From: Verrucomicrobiales bacterium
Lineage (GTDB): Bacteria; Verrucomicrobiota; Verrucomicrobiia; Verrucomicrobiales; DEV007
NCBI GenBank assembly: GCA_029213025.1
Contig: JARGOZ010000066.1
Location: 1 to 35,940, forward strand
DNA length: 35,940 nt
Direction of reading: 5' to 3'
In this document: positions 33,254-35,940 of the stretch, one piece after another
Numbering within the stretch: the first letter of the stretch is position 1
Layout of the letters: each line of letters begins with the position of its first letter
Made by a program: the position numbers and the translations under genes
The notes under the pieces: model-generated
Database searches by the model: none
What the model was told of the DNA's origin: nothing
What the model saw: the letters and a program-made list of their open reading frames with translations, nothing else

Positions 33254-33808
33254 TTACAAGATCGACTTCCGGGTCGCCATGTAACGAAAACGGTTTGATC
33301 CTTGTGGAAATTCTTCGTCCCGGTGAAATCCGACTCGCTCAAGGACTCTTTGCGACGCAATATTGTCGACCCGCACAAGAGCAAAGAAATTTTCGAAGCC
33401 TGCCTTTATGCCAAGCCCGGTCATTGCTTTAACTGAATTCGTCATCACTCCGGAATGAGCGGAGGAGCATAGATATCCAATCTCTGCTTCCTCAATATTG
33501 TCTGACTTGATATCACAAGTGCTCACCACCAAACCATCAGAATCGAGGGTTGCGAAAACGAAATGAGTTCCCTGCTGCCAGCCGTCTGTCACCCAGTTCA
33601 AGAATTCGCGAGCTGCAGATTCCGGATACCGTCCTTCGGGAAACATCTCTGAAAAGAGCATTGAAAAAACGGCCGGTTCATTGCAGATGGATGTGATTCG
33701 CTCAACTTGTATTTGAGACGGATCAATATCCGCTACGCTTTCCAGAGTGTAGCGATCACCGTTTAAATGGTTGATAACTTCACATGGATGATTCCGAAAT
33801 ACGATCAT
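33254..33808 (-). CDS. GNAT family N-acetyltransferase
   Basis: A 184-residue acetyltransferase of the RimJ/RimL-like GNAT group. The beta-strand HFVFATLDSDGLVVSTCDI is followed by EAEIGYLCSSAHSGVMTNSVKAM, the region that binds acetyl-CoA pyrophosphate, and then by FENFFALVRVDNIASQRVLERVGF, whose N-x3-S-x-RVLER-GF pattern is the family hallmark. Such enzymes acetylate a protein N-terminus or small amine; the substrate is unknown. It starts with ATG at 33808 (IVFRNHPCEVINHLNGDRYT). It is isolated, flanked on both sides by repeat-rich intergenic DNA, a frequent context for accessory genes. Confidence 0.82.
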   Translation of the reverse strand: MIVFRNHPCEVINHLNGDRYTLESVADIDPSQIQVERITSICNEPAVFSMLFSEMFPEGRYPESAAREFLNWVTDGWQQGTHFVFATLDSDGLVVSTCDIKSDNIEEAEIGYLCSSAHSGVMTNSVKAMTGLGIKAGFENFFALVRVDNIASQRVLERVGFHRDEEFPQGSNRFRYMATRKSIL

Positions 33809-33972
33809 TCTTCGACTTGGACAATTGAGGGCACCTGGAATTACGATCAGAACCCGGCGAAGTCAAGAATTCAACCGTTAACGGGATTGTTATCCAGTGT
33901 GTAGGTCCCGCTTCTTCGTATTACTACCCATGCGATGAATAGATATACTGGTTACCGACAGCCATGCATACC

Positions 33973-34040
33973 GCGGACATGAGTGTCCGCATCACGGACG
34001 TTTCCCTGGGAAAACAAGGACCGACGACAATCCTGTCGTC
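33973..34040. repeat. Two tight palindromes related to the 31891 element
   Basis: GCGGACA-TGAG-TGTCCGC (33973-33990) is followed by ATCACG, matching the right end of the 31891 element. GACGACA-ATCC-TGTCGTC (34023-34040) has the same 7-bp stem and 4-base loop form. They occupy the 304-base gap 33809-34112; I see no gene there. Confidence 0.6.
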
Positions 34041-34112
34041 CGCGGAACCCGTGCCACTGCCTTTGCCCCTTGACCTGACGGACTCAAAATGGCACGAATG
34101 AAGGTATAGACT

Positions 34113-34325
34113 ATGAATTGCCCCGATTGCGGAAAAGATATGGAATACTACACGGTCGGCTTGAAGAAGTCGGTCCTGAATTTTCTCCTGTTTGGATTTG
34201 GCTCCAGGAGTCTTTACCTCTTCAAAGGCGCCAGGCCCGAACAGAAGATTATCACGCCGCATGAACGAATCGCCTCATTCCGCCGCCACAGCTGCCGGAC
34301 TATCGTGATGAAACCCTCTGTGTAG
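34113..34325 (+). CDS. Small zinc-ribbon-like protein (DUF6487-like)
   Basis: A 70-residue protein starting MNCPDCGKDMEYYTVGLKK. The CPDCGKDME start with a second knuckle expected near the C-terminus is the layout of the DUF6487 zinc-ribbon family. Only one Cys (Cys61, in FRRHSCRTIVM) is present in the second knuckle; the other position has Arg58, with His59 adjacent, so metal binding may be altered. Unlike most genes here it has a GAAGG Shine-Dalgarno sequence 8-12 bases upstream of ATG. The family has no known function. The central LNFLLFGFGSRSLYLF stretch is hydrophobic but too short to be a confident membrane helix. Confidence 0.6.
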   Translation: MNCPDCGKDMEYYTVGLKKSVLNFLLFGFGSRSLYLFKGARPEQKIITPHERIASFRRHSCRTIVMKPSV

Positions 34326-34342
34326 CAGAACGTAACTAAGGC

Positions 34343-34371
34343 AAAAAAGAGCAGCCCCCTCTTCCGGCAGC
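34343..34371 (-). terminator. Probable terminator of the Ig-like repeat gene
   Basis: On the minus strand GCTGCC (34371-34366) pairs with GGCTGC (34356-34351), with one mismatch, and is followed by TCTTTTTT. It lies about 50 bases beyond the stop codon at 34424. Confidence 0.65.
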
Positions 34372-34372
34372 A

Positions 34373-34411
34373 ATTCAACAGGGTACAGTCGCGGACTGTA
34401 CCCTGTTGAAT
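34373..34411. repeat. Dispersed 22-bp-period motif, locus 4 (perfect palindrome)
   Basis: ATTCAACAGGGTACAGTC (34373-34390) and GACTGTACCCTGTTGAAT (34394-34411) are exact reverse complements around GCG, giving 18-bp arms. Both arms carry the motif seen at the other three loci. It sits between the Ig-like gene and its terminator. Confidence 0.9.
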
Positions 34412-34423
34412 GCTCCAAATATA

Positions 34424-35940
34424 CTACTTCACGAGATCGGGAAAGAAGGTGTAACGCCAGTTGTTGGTGCCGTCTTTAGACAGTCTTTCAGTGAGATCAT
34501 TCAGAGCTACTTCAAACACTATATCTCCACTGAATGTAACCATAACTGTGTAGTCTGACAGATTGTTGATGATATCCGAATCCGCGATGCGGAAGGTGCG
34601 AACCTGCCATCTGCTGCCGGCGGCTCTCAACAACCGCTTCTCGCTCTGTGATTGTAGAGAAACTTCGTAACCACTTCCGGGTCCACCATCTTCGAAGGCA
34701 AGAGTTAACGAGTTATCACTTTCGTTCAACCCGACAAACAGGCTTCTCCGGGCGTCTCCGGCCATATCTCTCAGGTCATTGAACAAATTACTGATTGATC
34801 CCAGCTGATCGCTGGTCAGACCGGGAGCGTTGACAACAACACTCAACCCGGCAGCGGCCAGACTGTTATTTCCCGCTGCATCCTGGGCCGCATTCGCTGC
34901 AATTCCCACGGTAACGGTTCCGTATCCTGTAGCATCAATTGTGGCGGTGAAGCTCCCGTTGCCGTTATCGACTACCGGACCGGCGACGGTTCCGCCAGTC
35001 ACTATGATATCCCCGGCAGTAAAACCGGACACAGTTTCACCGAAATCTATAGTCACGGTAAACGGATCAGCCGTCGTTGGATTGGCCGCAGTTGAAACAA
35101 CCGGTGTTGGCACAGATGTATCAACAAGCACACTCAATCCGGTAGCCACCGCACTGGTATTTCCTGCCGCATCCTGTGCTGCATTGGCCGGGATATTGAT
35201 CGTAACGAAACCGTCTGCTGCTGCGTCAATCGTCGCAGTATAGCTGCCGTTTCCGTTATCGACGAGCGGGCCGGAGACCGTTCCGCCGGTGACCTGGATA
35301 TCCCCGGCATCAAAACCGGTAACGGTTTCGCCGAAATCTACAGTAACAGTGAAAGGATCACTTCCGGTGGGATTTGCCACTGCGGTGATAACCGGAGTCG
35401 GAGCGGAGGTATCGACGATCCATGAATCGGATGCAGTAACCTGGAAAGCATTCCCGGCAGCGTCAGTAATTCCCGATCCGGCCGTATTCAGAGAAAGGAC
35501 GTAGTCGCCTTCCAGGGCGGTCACGCTGCTTAGGTCTATCGTATAGCTACTACCACTGCCGCTCACGCTCAGTCCGGCGATATTTACATTCCCACCATCC
35601 CGGGAGAGACTGAAGTCACTAATATTCACGCCGGTCACAGATTCACTGAAGTTGATCGCCACCACACCGACGCCGGCATTGCGCGGATCCGGTGTTATAT
35701 CAACGATGTCTGCCGTTGGCGCAGTCGTATCGGTAGTCCACAGGTCGGAAGCATCGACGTTGAACGCATTTCCAGCCGCGTCAACGATGGCCGATGCGGT
35801 GGCATTCAACGTAAGAACATAGTTCCCTTCGAGTGCGGTAACACTGCTCAGATCCAGAGTGTAACTGCTGCCACTGCCGATCACGGTCAAACTGGCGATA
35901 TCTACATTACTTCCATTCCGGGTCAGGCTGAAGTCACTGA
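34424..35940 (-). CDS. Ig-like repeat surface protein, 5' end beyond the window
   Basis: At least 505 residues; the frame is open to the right edge, so the N-terminus is missing. Two repeat types are visible. Two copies read SDFSL(T/S)RNGS, then SSYT(L/I)DLSSVTALEG(N/D)YVL and ATASAIVDAAGNAF-like ends (edge to about residue 175). Two copies of FTVT(V/I)DFGETV, GDI-VTGGTV, VDNGNGS(Y/F)TATIDA and NAAQDAAGN(T/N)S follow. Both look like bacterial Ig-like (Big) domains of cell-surface or secreted proteins. The last 140 residues (from about LTSDQLGSISNLF) are a separate, less repetitive domain ending in WRYTFFPDLVK, without an LPXTG or PEP-CTERM anchor. It may be an adhesin; function not proven. 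Confidence 0.85.
   Translation of the reverse strand, partial: SDFSLTRNGSNVDIASLTVIGSGSSYTLDLSSVTALEGNYVLTLNATASAIVDAAGNAFNVDASDLWTTDTTAPTADIVDITPDPRNAGVGVVAINFSESVTGVNISDFSLSRDGGNVNIAGLSVSGSGSSYTIDLSSVTALEGDYVLSLNTAGSGITDAAGNAFQVTASDSWIVDTSAPTPVITAVANPTGSDPFTVTVDFGETVTGFDAGDIQVTGGTVSGPLVDNGNGSYTATIDAAADGFVTINIPANAAQDAAGNTSAVATGLSVLVDTSVPTPVVSTAANPTTADPFTVTIDFGETVSGFTAGDIIVTGGTVAGPVVDNGNGSFTATIDATGYGTVTVGIAANAAQDAAGNNSLAAAGLSVVVNAPGLTSDQLGSISNLFNDLRDMAGDARRSLFVGLNESDNSLTLAFEDGGPGSGYEVSLQSQSEKRLLRAAGSRWQVRTFRIADSDIINNLSDYTVMVTFSGDIVFEVALNDLTERLSKDGTNNWRYTFFPDLVK

Noticed and set aside
33924..34262. Minus-strand frame of 112 codons opposite the zinc-ribbon-like gene
   Set aside because: It crosses two palindromes and overlaps a better-supported plus-strand gene that has a Shine-Dalgarno sequence; composition is not protein-like.
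7963..34411. CRISPR array as explanation for the 22-bp-spaced repeats
   Set aside because: Unit length is too short, there are no distinct spacers of 30 bases or more, loci hold only two or three copies, and no cas gene is present.

Overview
The window looks like a chromosomal segment from a free-living, probably marine member of the Planctomycetota-Verrucomicrobiota group, with Verrucomicrobiota most likely. The reasons are two SHD1-domain secreted proteins, a Tat-exported DUF1501 protein, a DUF1080 domain, a formylglycine sulfatase, several secreted beta-propellers, a TPR-VWA membrane protein and a large Ig-like repeat protein. No rRNA, tRNA, CRISPR array, transposase or phage gene was recognised. 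Few start codons have an obvious Shine-Dalgarno sequence.

Positions 1-7833 are a polymer-degradation and secretome block: tandem SHD1 proteins (minus), an exported DUF1501 protein, a glycosidase-like beta-propeller facing an acetyl-xylan-esterase-like hydrolase, a small unknown protein and an arylsulfatase. Positions 8064-13408 hold a complete hybrid histidine kinase with Hpt domain, a secreted FG-GAP/VCBS propeller and a GT9 heptosyltransferase-like enzyme. Positions 13564-17164 hold the TPR-VWA protein, a secreted lactonase-type propeller and a very cysteine-rich secreted peptide.

Positions 17460-22179 are a co-directional run of three exported alpha/beta hydrolases of three different families; the second is fused to a DUF1080 domain. 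Positions 22267-28622 are mostly housekeeping: an RRM RNA-binding protein, an MsbA-like ABC exporter and the assimilatory sulfite reductase genes cysI-cysJ. Positions 28889-30529 are a tightly coupled HipA-like kinase/DUF3037 pair, a module I believe has no established function. A secreted PQQ-type propeller follows.

From 31876 to 34112 coding density falls and the DNA is packed with short perfect inverted repeats around a DksA/TraR-type zinc-finger gene and a GNAT acetyltransferase. The window ends with a small zinc-ribbon-like protein and the 3' part of an Ig-like repeat surface protein that continues beyond the right edge.

The most distinctive non-coding signal is a dispersed intergenic motif, consensus ACTGTACCCTGTTGAATG. 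It occurs at four loci (about 7963, 16759, 24650 and 34373), tandem copies being exactly 22 bp apart. At one locus it supplies the start codon of the ABC exporter; at another it forms a perfect 18-bp-arm palindrome. The HipA-like/DUF3037 pair and this repeat family are the best candidates for undescribed biology.
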